Positions 1-6,896 of a DNA stretch of 64,000 nucleotides are shown here, piece by piece. The notes beneath the pieces were generated by a model. It had not been told where the DNA came from. It saw nothing but the letters and a program-made list of their open reading frames with translations, and did no database searches. Source of the DNA: Paenibacillus sp. LS1. Its GTDB lineage: Bacteria > Bacillota > Bacilli > Paenibacillales > Paenibacillaceae. Each line of letters opens with the position of its first letter. The first letter of the stretch is position 1. Position numbers and translations under genes: made by a program. The DNA lies in assembly GCF_026013365.1 (NCBI RefSeq), contig NZ_JAPDOE010000001.1, positions 1,364,001-1,428,000 of the forward strand, read 5' to 3'.

Positions 1-456
1 TCGTTCATGGAGGATGTTCGCAAACCGCAGGACGGAGCAAGTGATCTGGGAAGACTCACCCGGTTTCTAAGCCTCTTTGACCGGATTGCTCGTTCCCCCG
101 CAACCAAAGGATTGCAACCGGATTCAGCCACGCCTTGGCTCCAGAAAGGCAAGGAATATATGGACATTCATTTTGCAGGCGGCATCTCCGTGGAAGGTGT
201 CTCTGCTCATGCTGGCGTGGATCGAACCCATTTTGCCAAACAGTTCCGCAAAGCCTATGGCCTGTCTCCCGTGCAATATATCCAGCAATTGAAAATGACC
301 CAGGCCAAACGTCTGCTCGTACAGACGCCGCTAAGCTTAACTGAAGTAGCTCATTCCGTAGGTTACCCGGACTTGTTCTCCTTCTCCAAAGCGTTTAAAA
401 AGCAAGTCGGTTTGCCGCCCAATCGCTATCGCACAGCGGAAAGCACGAAAGATTGA
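1..456 (+). CDS. AraC-family transcriptional regulator, C-terminal part (5' end outside window)
   Basis: The reading frame is open from the first base, so the N-terminal sensor or receiver part lies upstream of the window. The visible 150 residues hold a complete AraC-type DNA-binding domain with two helix-turn-helix units. The first covers EGVSAHAGVDRTHFAKQFRK and is followed by YGLSPVQYI. The second covers LSLTEVAHSVGYPDLFSFSK, and the domain closes with the family's typical GLPPNRYR. Proteins of this kind usually control sugar-uptake or stress genes, but the effector domain is missing and no target can be named. A perfect hairpin terminator follows at 615-654. Confidence 0.85.
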   Translation, partial: SFMEDVRKPQDGASDLGRLTRFLSLFDRIARSPATKGLQPDSATPWLQKGKEYMDIHFAGGISVEGVSAHAGVDRTHFAKQFRKAYGLSPVQYIQQLKMTQAKRLLVQTPLSLTEVAHSVGYPDLFSFSKAFKKQVGLPPNRYRTAESTKD

Positions 457-614
457 GGGAGCGACCTTTCGCTCCCCAGCCTATAATCCATGCCTCATGC
501 ACCACGCCTTGTGTACGGTTGTGTACGATACTGCGTCTACCAAATTGCAATGGACTCCTGAGTTTCATAGCCTGCACATCATAACTTGGAAAATCCATTA
601 CTAAATCCACCACC

Positions 615-654
615 AAAGAAGGCAAGCCCCATTAACCCGGGACTTGCCTTCTTT
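615..654. terminator. Bidirectional hairpin terminator
   Basis: A perfect 12-bp inverted repeat (AAAGAAGGCAAG / CTTGCCTTCTTT) encloses a 16-nt loop. The A-rich left edge and T-rich right edge suit termination in both directions. It sits between two convergent genes: the AraC regulator on plus and the glycosidase-like gene on minus. Nothing else is seen in 457-713. Confidence 0.8.
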
Positions 655-713
655 CTATACTATAGTATTGACGCACGTACCCGAAACCAGGAACTTTTTA
701 CGTTGACCTAACG

Positions 714-1637
714 CTATTCCTTCTCCTCATCCTTGCGCGCAAGCGGAATACCGTTCTCCTTGGCATACCATGCTTCATAATGATGCACAGCCACACCTGC
801 AAAAGAAGAATGAGAGGAACCCAGATCGAACACCTTCGCCATTTCTTCATTCATATTGCTAACCGGTTTACGGAAAAAGGTCAGGTGATCCCCCTCGTGG
901 GTATCCGCGAGTTCCGCTCCGATCCAGACTTTCTTGCCGAGATCATCTGCTTCGTCCAGTTCTTCCTTGGACAGATCATACATCTGCTGTCCACTATCCC
1001 GGTAAGCCATAATGGCCACCGCATCAAAGTGGGAGATCACCCAGCGACTGAATGTACCCTCACCTTCAGCCGACTGACGGGCATCAAGCCAGAACGGGAT
1101 CGCAGCGCTCATGTACAGTCCGGCATCCTCGCCGGCTTTCGTCCAGGCCTTCATGTTGTTCTGCCACTCTGCAATGACGCTACTCTCCTCGTTCTCCCAG
1201 CGCTTCAGCTGATACGGCTCCACATCCAGTTGAATGCCTTGGAAGCGTTCATTCTTCGCCGAAGCTGCATTGTATGCTCGTACTCGCTCGATAAAAGCAA
1301 GTCCTTCATCCCGCTTCTCCTCATAGGCCCAGTCTGCATGACCGTTAAGTCCATGCACTTCAATCTCGGCTTGCCCTGCAGCCGCAATGAATTTGCGGTA
1401 TGTTGCGTCAGGCACCTCATCCTGGATTTGCAGGAAGATGGTATCCACGCCCTGTTCTTTGGAAAAGGCAATAATCTCAGGCGTCTGTTCTGCAATAATG
1501 GACGCGTCCCACAGCCAGGTCGCTTTATGCTCCTCCGCCTCGAACCATTTGAACATCCAGGACAGAAGCAGCAGGCACAACACCACAGCCAGAATGGCCC
1601 ATTTCGCCATACCCACCAGCTTGCCCCGTTGCCTCAT
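714..1637 (-). CDS. Membrane-anchored glycosidase-like TIM-barrel protein, last gene of the exopolysaccharide cluster
   Basis: 307 residues. A basic N-terminus precedes a single hydrophobic segment (about residues 12-30, AILAVVLCLLLLSWMF) that should act as an uncleaved anchor, leaving the rest outside the cell. The body has a barrel-like pattern: an early strand motif (DTIFLQIQDEV), a central GIQLDVEPYQL resembling the DxE catalytic strand of GH18/GH66-like barrels, and a later DAVAIMAYRDSG. These suggest a carbohydrate-active hydrolase fold, but I cannot assign a family or substrate. ATG 1637 has GAGG close upstream, and the gene begins 8 bp after the dehydrogenase stop, so the two are almost certainly co-transcribed. 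A role in trimming or releasing the cluster's polymer is inferred from context. Confidence 0.75.
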   Translation of the reverse strand: MRQRGKLVGMAKWAILAVVLCLLLLSWMFKWFEAEEHKATWLWDASIIAEQTPEIIAFSKEQGVDTIFLQIQDEVPDATYRKFIAAAGQAEIEVHGLNGHADWAYEEKRDEGLAFIERVRAYNAASAKNERFQGIQLDVEPYQLKRWENEESSVIAEWQNNMKAWTKAGEDAGLYMSAAIPFWLDARQSAEGEGTFSRWVISHFDAVAIMAYRDSGQQMYDLSKEELDEADDLGKKVWIGAELADTHEGDHLTFFRKPVSNMNEEMAKVFDLGSSHSSFAGVAVHHYEAWYAKENGIPLARKDEEKE

Positions 1638-1645
1638 ATATTTCC

Positions 1646-3013
1646 TCAGACGAGCAACGCTTCACTTGGCTCAAGCACAGGATGCTGTACCGAGTGACCA
1701 ATCTTGTAGATATGCGGATGTGTGTATGAACGGAACGCATTACGTGTATCCAGAATCGGTACACCCATCTCGGCAATATCAAAGTAAGGCAAATCGCTGT
1801 GGTTGGTGATCAGCACGATGCAATCGTACTTCTTGAACTGTTCCAGATTGAACGCTTCGCTGTGTACGGTCTCCCCATGCTTGTCTTGGAAGGAATCCGC
1901 GTGTGGATCGTAGTAGCTAACGTTAGCTCCACTTTCCTTGAACAGTTCATATACTTCCAGTCCTGGTGATTCACGCAGGTCGGCAATATTAGGCTTGTAC
2001 GACATGCCGAGCAGCAGAATATTGGATTTACGTACGGATTTAGCGTATTCGTTCAGAATCGTTGACGTTTTGTTCAACACATAATATGGCATGTTGTCAT
2101 TGGTGGATTGCGCCAGCTCAATGAATTTGCTATAGAATCGGAAGCCTTTGGCCTTCCATGAAAGGTACATCGGATCCAGCGGGATGCAGTGTCCACCGAT
2201 GCCTGGACCTGGATAGAATGGCATGAAACCGAATGGTTTCGTTGCCGCCGCGTCAATAACTTCCCAGATATCGATCCCCATGCGATCGCACATCATCGCC
2301 ATTTCATTTACAAAGGCAATGTTCACGCTGCGGAATGTGTTCTCCAGCAGTTTGGACATCTCAGCCACTTTCGGCGAAGATACCGGTACTACGGTTTCTA
2401 CATATTTGCCATATAATGCTGTTCCGAGTTTCAGGCAGGCTTCAGTCGTGCCCCCGATCACTTTCGGCGTATTAAATGTTGTGAAACGTCCGTTCGACGG
2501 GTCCACACGCTCAGGCGAGAAGCATAGGAAATAGTCTTTACCTGCTTCTTGTCCGATCTTGTCCAGCTGCTGCTGGATCAGTTCTTCGGTTGTACCTGGA
2601 TAAGTGGTGCTCTCCAGCGTAATCAGCATACCTGGTTTCATGTGCAGTTTGATCTGATCCACAACGGTCTCGATGTAAGACGTATCCGGGTCCTGATTCT
2701 CACTAAGCGGTGTCGGTACGCAGATACTAAGTGCGTCGATCACGCGCAGCATGCTGTAATCTGTCGTTGGCTGGAAACGACCGCTTTGCATTACTTTTTT
2801 CAACTCATCGGACGAAATATCGTGAATATAGGAATCTCCTTGATAGATACTTTCTACTTTGGACGCATCCAGATCAATTCCGATTACCGTGAAACCTTGA
2901 TTGACCATTTCCACGGCAAGTGGAAGTCCTACGTAACCGAGCCCGACAACGCCGAGTACAGCTTCTTTATTTTCAATCGCATTCAGTAATGTGTGGAATT
3001 GTTGATTCTCCAT
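1646..3013 (-). CDS. Nucleotide-sugar 6-dehydrogenase (UDP-GlcNAc/ManNAc or UDP-glucose type)
   Basis: 455 residues. Oxidises C6 of a UDP-sugar with NAD to give a UDP-uronic acid, a cytoplasmic precursor for acidic polysaccharides. The N-terminal Rossmann motif is GVVGLGYVGLPLA (residues 21-33). The catalytic cysteine is Cys276 in GPGIGGHCIPLDP, and the C-terminal UDP-binding domain carries LGMSYKPNIADLRESP. Motif style is closer to the WecC/WbpA UDP-HexNAc dehydrogenases than to UDP-glucose dehydrogenase, but exact substrate cannot be read from sequence. I chose ATG 3013 because GGAGGG lies 7 nt upstream; a frame extension to 3058 has no ribosome site. It is separated from the upstream regulator gene by about 140 bp and followed closely by the glycosidase-like gene. 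Confidence 0.9.
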   Translation of the reverse strand: MENQQFHTLLNAIENKEAVLGVVGLGYVGLPLAVEMVNQGFTVIGIDLDASKVESIYQGDSYIHDISSDELKKVMQSGRFQPTTDYSMLRVIDALSICVPTPLSENQDPDTSYIETVVDQIKLHMKPGMLITLESTTYPGTTEELIQQQLDKIGQEAGKDYFLCFSPERVDPSNGRFTTFNTPKVIGGTTEACLKLGTALYGKYVETVVPVSSPKVAEMSKLLENTFRSVNIAFVNEMAMMCDRMGIDIWEVIDAAATKPFGFMPFYPGPGIGGHCIPLDPMYLSWKAKGFRFYSKFIELAQSTNDNMPYYVLNKTSTILNEYAKSVRKSNILLLGMSYKPNIADLRESPGLEVYELFKESGANVSYYDPHADSFQDKHGETVHSEAFNLEQFKKYDCIVLITNHSDLPYFDIAEMGVPILDTRNAFRSYTHPHIYKIGHSVQHPVLEPSEALLV

Positions 3014-3156
3014 GATATTCCCTCCGGGCAGTGTATTTTGATGGTGCTTAAAATCCATATAAATAGATGGTTGTCTGTTGCTCTAATCTATCTGATTCAT
3101 AGTGTAAAAAAACTCTTACTTTGCACTTCACACAATCAGCTTATTCAAGCTGTCTT

Positions 3157-3960
3157 CTAATGCAGGCAGCGTCTGATTCGGGCATCCAGCTCTACAGGCG
3201 AGAATGGTTTGGTCATGTAATCATCCACTCCGCTGCGGAAACATTGACTGATCGTCTGCTCGACACGTTGCTCGGTCAACACGACAATTTTGGGTGGCTG
3301 CTCCATCTCTAGATTCTGGATATGATGGATGAACGGCAGACCGTCGATGCCATACAGATTCAGCTCGGTGAGCACCAGGTCCGGTGTGACTTTCTCGATC
3401 AACTCCAGTGCAGCCAGTCCATCGACAGCTTCATAGGTTTCGTAGCCCTGCATTTTCAGTCGCAGCTGCAGGAATTCGCGTACCGTCGGATCGTTGTCCA
3501 CAATCAAAATGCGTTCCGGCTCGTCCGCCGTATTGTCCAGCGTGTAAATATGAATCTCCGACGAGTCTACGAGCTTCGAGGATTCAGCCATATGCTGAAT
3601 AGTTGCCTTCGAAGGGCGCTCCCCTTCCGGGAAACTGGCCAGTGTAATCTGTGGATCGGCTCCGGGTACAGTCTCTTGCAACTCATGTTTGATCCGAAGT
3701 CCTTCATAATGAACCTCATCCAGTGACAACCCTGGCAGCAGGACAGCAATCGCCTGGGTCGCCCCATCCTTCCACACCTGGAAGGCAGACTCGCTCGTCT
3801 GCTCCAGATGTGTCCTGACCTGCTGCTCAGGTTGAGAGTTTCCTGCACAATGGATGAACATTAAGCCGCATGTTTCGGCACCCGTTTCCTTCAATCCCTG
3901 TTCTACACTTCGGTACACATTAACGGCAGCCTCACGCTGCAATGTCGCCGTATTTGGCAT
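3157..3960 (-). CDS. Degenerate GGDEF domain fused to a pseudo-receiver domain
   Basis: 267 residues. Residues 55-135 follow the second half of a GGDEF fold: AVLLPGLSLDEVHYEGLRI matches the segment after the signature loop, and ITLASFPEGERPSKATIQHM matches the SIG.A and C-terminal helix region. The GGDEF loop itself is replaced by KDGATQ (64-69), so cyclase activity is not expected. Residues 150-267 form a response-regulator receiver with intact acidic pocket (D155, D157), T229 and K251, but the phosphoacceptor Asp is Glu199 in DLVLTELNLYGIDG. Domain order is the reverse of usual REC-GGDEF proteins. It may regulate the adjacent polysaccharide synthase allosterically (inference). ATG 3960 follows GGGTGG by 8 nt; GTG 3972 behind GGAG is an alternative. 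Confidence 0.8.
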   Translation of the reverse strand: MPNTATLQREAAVNVYRSVEQGLKETGAETCGLMFIHCAGNSQPEQQVRTHLEQTSESAFQVWKDGATQAIAVLLPGLSLDEVHYEGLRIKHELQETVPGADPQITLASFPEGERPSKATIQHMAESSKLVDSSEIHIYTLDNTADEPERILIVDNDPTVREFLQLRLKMQGYETYEAVDGLAALELIEKVTPDLVLTELNLYGIDGLPFIHHIQNLEMEQPPKIVVLTEQRVEQTISQCFRSGVDDYMTKPFSPVELDARIRRCLH

Positions 3961-3994
3961 GTTCTTTTCCACCCTTCTCCTCGATTATCTATAT

Positions 3995-4213
3995 AAGTTC
4001 AACTAATTGATATTTACACTGACACTCCGATGACAGAACAACCTTTCGATCACTGTTATCCCCAGATTTTTTTGATTCCTTTTGAAAAGGGGAAATCCGG
4101 GGATAAGCGTATGCTTTCGATGCAGCTTTCTTTCAGAAAGCTTTTAGGCGCACGCTTCGCTTCTTCAGGCTTTTTCTGCCCTCTCCGTTATCGTGTAAAT
4201 GTCTAGTTGGACA
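3995..4213 (+). repeat. Dispersed palindromic repeat, copy A
   Basis: About 219 bp between the synthase stop and the GGDEF-receiver start. It begins AAGTTCAACTAA and ends TCTAGTTGGACA, an imperfect terminal inverted repeat. Inside are the shared landmarks ATTTACACTGACACT, GATGACAGAACAACC, TTATCCCCAGATTT, AAATCCGGGGATAA, CAGAAAGCTTTTAG and CTCTCCGTTATCGTGTAAAT. TTATCCCC and GGGGATAA form an internal hairpin, and the two outer ends are also mutually complementary, so the transcript would fold into one long structure. No ORF is evident within it. Confidence 0.85.
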
Positions 4214-4238
4214 TATAATTGCTTTGATTATTCTTTAC

Positions 4239-5639
4239 TTAAACAGCTTCGCTTGTTTTCTTCTCATCCTCGGACCAACTTTGGCGTGTCATGGTACCCC
4301 ATGAGTTGTTGTTTTGCATGAACTGCACATGTCCCTGCAATCTCCACAGTACGCCCAGCTGATGGTAGCCGACGAATTTCAGCGCGGAGTAGACCAGCAT
4401 TTTGACCAGATCGGAGAGTTTGTTGTAACGTTTGAAAGCAATCTCCTCCAGGACAAGTGCGCCTACACTCAGCAGATAACCACTCACGAAGTTCAATAGT
4501 CCGAACAGAACCAGAATCGGCCATTGCGTCATATCCAGAAGCACATATCCGGCGAGAGCCAGAAGTCCGGTAATCCGGAAATATGGGTTCAATGCTTCAA
4601 AAATAACGTTATATGGCATGGTCACCATACCCATAACCTTATATTTCGGATTGAACAACATGCCGCGATTCTCGATCATGTTCTTCAGATTTCCGCGGCC
4701 CCAGCGCTTGCGCTGACTGGACAAAATTCGGTAGGAATCCGGTGCTTGTGTCCAGCATACGGCCTCAGGACAGAAGGCAACGCGGTACTTCAATTTGTTT
4801 TCCAACATGTAACGGTGAAGCTTGATGATGATGTTCATGTCTTCCCCAGGATAACCATCCCGGTATCCACCCACGGCGATAACAGCGTCCTTACGGAACA
4901 TGCCGAAGGCACCAGAGACAATGATCAGACCGTTCATGTGACTCCAGCCAATCCGTCCGCCCAGGAAGGCTTTGAGATATTCAATCGACTGGAACATGGG
5001 CCAGATCTTGCGTGGCAGCGATACATCTTGCACTGCCCCGTTTTCAATTTTGCAGCCATTGGCGATCCTTACATCTCCACCGATGGCTACCGTCTCTTCC
5101 GGATTCTCCATATACATGCGTGCCATGCGGATCAGGGCATCCTTCTCCAGCAACGAATCGGCATCGATGGAAGAAATCAACGGATAGTGGGACAGGTTGA
5201 TCCCGGCATTGAGGGAATCGGCCTTCCCGCCGTTTTCCTTGTCAATGACATACAGATCCGGGAACTCCGGATTATGGTAGATCCCACGAATTTTCTGACA
5301 GGCAATCTTGCCCCGAATCTTCGTACTAGGTACTGGCTTCAGGCGATATTCTTCCAACAAGATCTTCAGCGTGGCATCGCTGGAGCCATCATTCACGACA
5401 ATGACTTCATACGTTGGATAATTCAGCGTCATCAGGCAGTTTACATTTTCAATAATCGTCAGTTCCTCGTTGTATGCCGGTACCAGCAGAGAAACCGAAG
5501 GCACCAGTTCCGAGCCTGACAATGTATTGTATTTGGAATAATGCGACCGCCGGAAGATCGTCCAGATGTTACGGAACGATAAGGCCAGAATGGAAAAATA
5601 GAGCGTATTTACAAAAACAACATAGTAGATTGCGACCAT
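4239..5639 (-). CDS. Processive GT2 polysaccharide synthase (cellulose/PNAG/hyaluronan synthase type)
   Basis: 466 residues from ATG 5639. A membrane enzyme that polymerises sugars from UDP-donors and probably extrudes the chain. An N-terminal helix (about 3-24) is followed by a cytoplasmic GT-A domain: LLVPAYNEE (51-59), VVNDGSSD (81-88), the DxD of SSIDADS (D159, D161), the catalytic ED in GYPGEDMN (D267) and QRKRW (309-313), the QxxRW motif that marks processive synthases. Several hydrophobic segments follow (about 350-420). No PilZ domain is present. ATG 5639 lacks a ribosome site. A better-placed CTG at 5667-5669, 6 nt after GGAGGGG and overlapping the upstream stop, would add ten residues and a more natural membrane N-terminus. 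The upstream HEAT gene is translationally close. Confidence 0.9.
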   Translation of the reverse strand: MVAIYYVVFVNTLYFSILALSFRNIWTIFRRSHYSKYNTLSGSELVPSVSLLVPAYNEELTIIENVNCLMTLNYPTYEVIVVNDGSSDATLKILLEEYRLKPVPSTKIRGKIACQKIRGIYHNPEFPDLYVIDKENGGKADSLNAGINLSHYPLISSIDADSLLEKDALIRMARMYMENPEETVAIGGDVRIANGCKIENGAVQDVSLPRKIWPMFQSIEYLKAFLGGRIGWSHMNGLIIVSGAFGMFRKDAVIAVGGYRDGYPGEDMNIIIKLHRYMLENKLKYRVAFCPEAVCWTQAPDSYRILSSQRKRWGRGNLKNMIENRGMLFNPKYKVMGMVTMPYNVIFEALNPYFRITGLLALAGYVLLDMTQWPILVLFGLLNFVSGYLLSVGALVLEEIAFKRYNKLSDLVKMLVYSALKFVGYHQLGVLWRLQGHVQFMQNNNSWGTMTRQSWSEDEKKTSEAV

Positions 5640-5661
5640 GCCGTAGATTAATAGTAGATCC

Positions 5662-6870
5662 CTAAGCAGTGTAATCCCCTCCTACCGTAGCGACACCTGT
5701 GCGCTTCTTGCTGGTTCTGTTCTCTCGTACAGGGCCAAAATAGCGATCGTACAGCAGTCTTTTTTTGTTATGTGCAATCATCTGCTCTACAGCTCTGTCA
5801 TCGGTTCTCGTGTGCTGCATGGTACTCTCAATCTGCTGCATCGCAATCTCGCGCTCAGCAACTGTACCTTGCACAGCAGCCTGACACAGCGCTTCGAATC
5901 CCGGTTCACCGAGCTTGCTCAGACTCTCCGCACTGTTATATCGAACTCTCCAGTCTTCATCCCGCAGCGCTTTGCGCAGCAATGGAATGCTGCCAGATGG
6001 ATGCTTGTAACCAAGCGCTTGTACCACTTCGGCGCGAACTTCCGGATCGGGGTCCTGGATTAGCTTCAGGATTGTCTCATCCCGGAGTGCCGGACTTGCG
6101 CTAAGATACAGCTTCACCGCCTCGGCACGTACATCCTGATGTTCTGCGCCTACCAGTCTGTCGAGTGCAGGCATCACTTCAGGTACAGCCTGTCCCCACA
6201 TGGCAACCAGTCCGACTTTTACAAAATCAGGATTCCGATCTTCCAGCAATTCAATTAGAATTCTGCTCGTATCCAGACTTGTTTCGAGCAGAATATCTGC
6301 TGCCAGATGGTGAATGGACTTACCTTTGGTTAACAGCAACGCCAGCATGTCTTTCAGTTCACCTTGCCGAGTCGTACATCTGGAGATGGATCGACCAATC
6401 ATAATGGCCATCGGGCCCGGTTTCTCATCCTTCAGCAATTCCATCAAACCCGGAACGGCTTCGGGACAACGCATGCCACCCAAGCGATAAGCCGCTTCGA
6501 TCTGGCGACCATAACGCAGACGGCCCAGTTCCTTTAGATCATGCTCTACAAATCCTGCTTCACGGCACAGTGCGATTAATTTGTCGCGATACTCACCCTT
6601 GAACTGGTCGATCCATTCAATCAGTCTGTCCTGAATGACTCTGCGTTCCAGCGGAGCCAGTTTGCCTGGTGGCAATCTGAGTGGACTATTCTCAGTCAAG
6701 GCTGTTTGCAGATAGGTGAAATAGTCACGCTGCTTCAATTCATAAAATGCCGTCTTACGTCGTTTGCCATTGTGGGACATTTTCATGGCAAACAATACGA
6801 TGACGCCTACAACAACAAGTGCGATACAGATGTACAAAAACAGATAGGCCAAAGCCAAACTTGGAAACAT
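5662..6870 (-). CDS. Membrane-anchored HEAT-repeat protein
   Basis: 402 residues. One N-terminal transmembrane segment (about 5-28, LALAYLFLYICIALVVVGVIVLF in part) is followed by a basic stretch and a long helical cytoplasmic domain. From about residue 125 there are repeated paired helices of HEAT type, for example PGLMELLKDEKPGPMAIMIG, DILLETSLDTSRILIELLED, RAEVVQALGYKHPSGSIPLL and RVRYNSAESLSKLGEPGFEA. HEAT arrays are protein-binding scaffolds, so this is likely an adaptor for the synthase encoded directly downstream (inference). ATG 6870 has AAAGGAGG about 10 nt upstream. The gene starts 26 bp after the glycosidase stop, and its own stop overlaps the probable start of the synthase. This arrangement argues for co-expression and possibly a fixed subunit ratio. 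Confidence 0.85.
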   Translation of the reverse strand: MFPSLALAYLFLYICIALVVVGVIVLFAMKMSHNGKRRKTAFYELKQRDYFTYLQTALTENSPLRLPPGKLAPLERRVIQDRLIEWIDQFKGEYRDKLIALCREAGFVEHDLKELGRLRYGRQIEAAYRLGGMRCPEAVPGLMELLKDEKPGPMAIMIGRSISRCTTRQGELKDMLALLLTKGKSIHHLAADILLETSLDTSRILIELLEDRNPDFVKVGLVAMWGQAVPEVMPALDRLVGAEHQDVRAEAVKLYLSASPALRDETILKLIQDPDPEVRAEVVQALGYKHPSGSIPLLRKALRDEDWRVRYNSAESLSKLGEPGFEALCQAAVQGTVAEREIAMQQIESTMQHTRTDDRAVEQMIAHNKKRLLYDRYFGPVRENRTSKKRTGVATVGGDYTA

Positions 6871-6896
6871 GTGAAAAGGTCCTCCTTTATACTCAT

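Noticed and set aside
780..1697. 305-codon plus-strand frame
   Set aside because: Antisense to the glycosidase-like gene, which has the coherent anchor and barrel motifs; composition is His/Cys/Arg-rich as expected for a shadow.
4524..5519. 331-codon plus-strand frame
   Set aside because: Lies wholly antisense to the GT2 synthase, which has all catalytic motifs.
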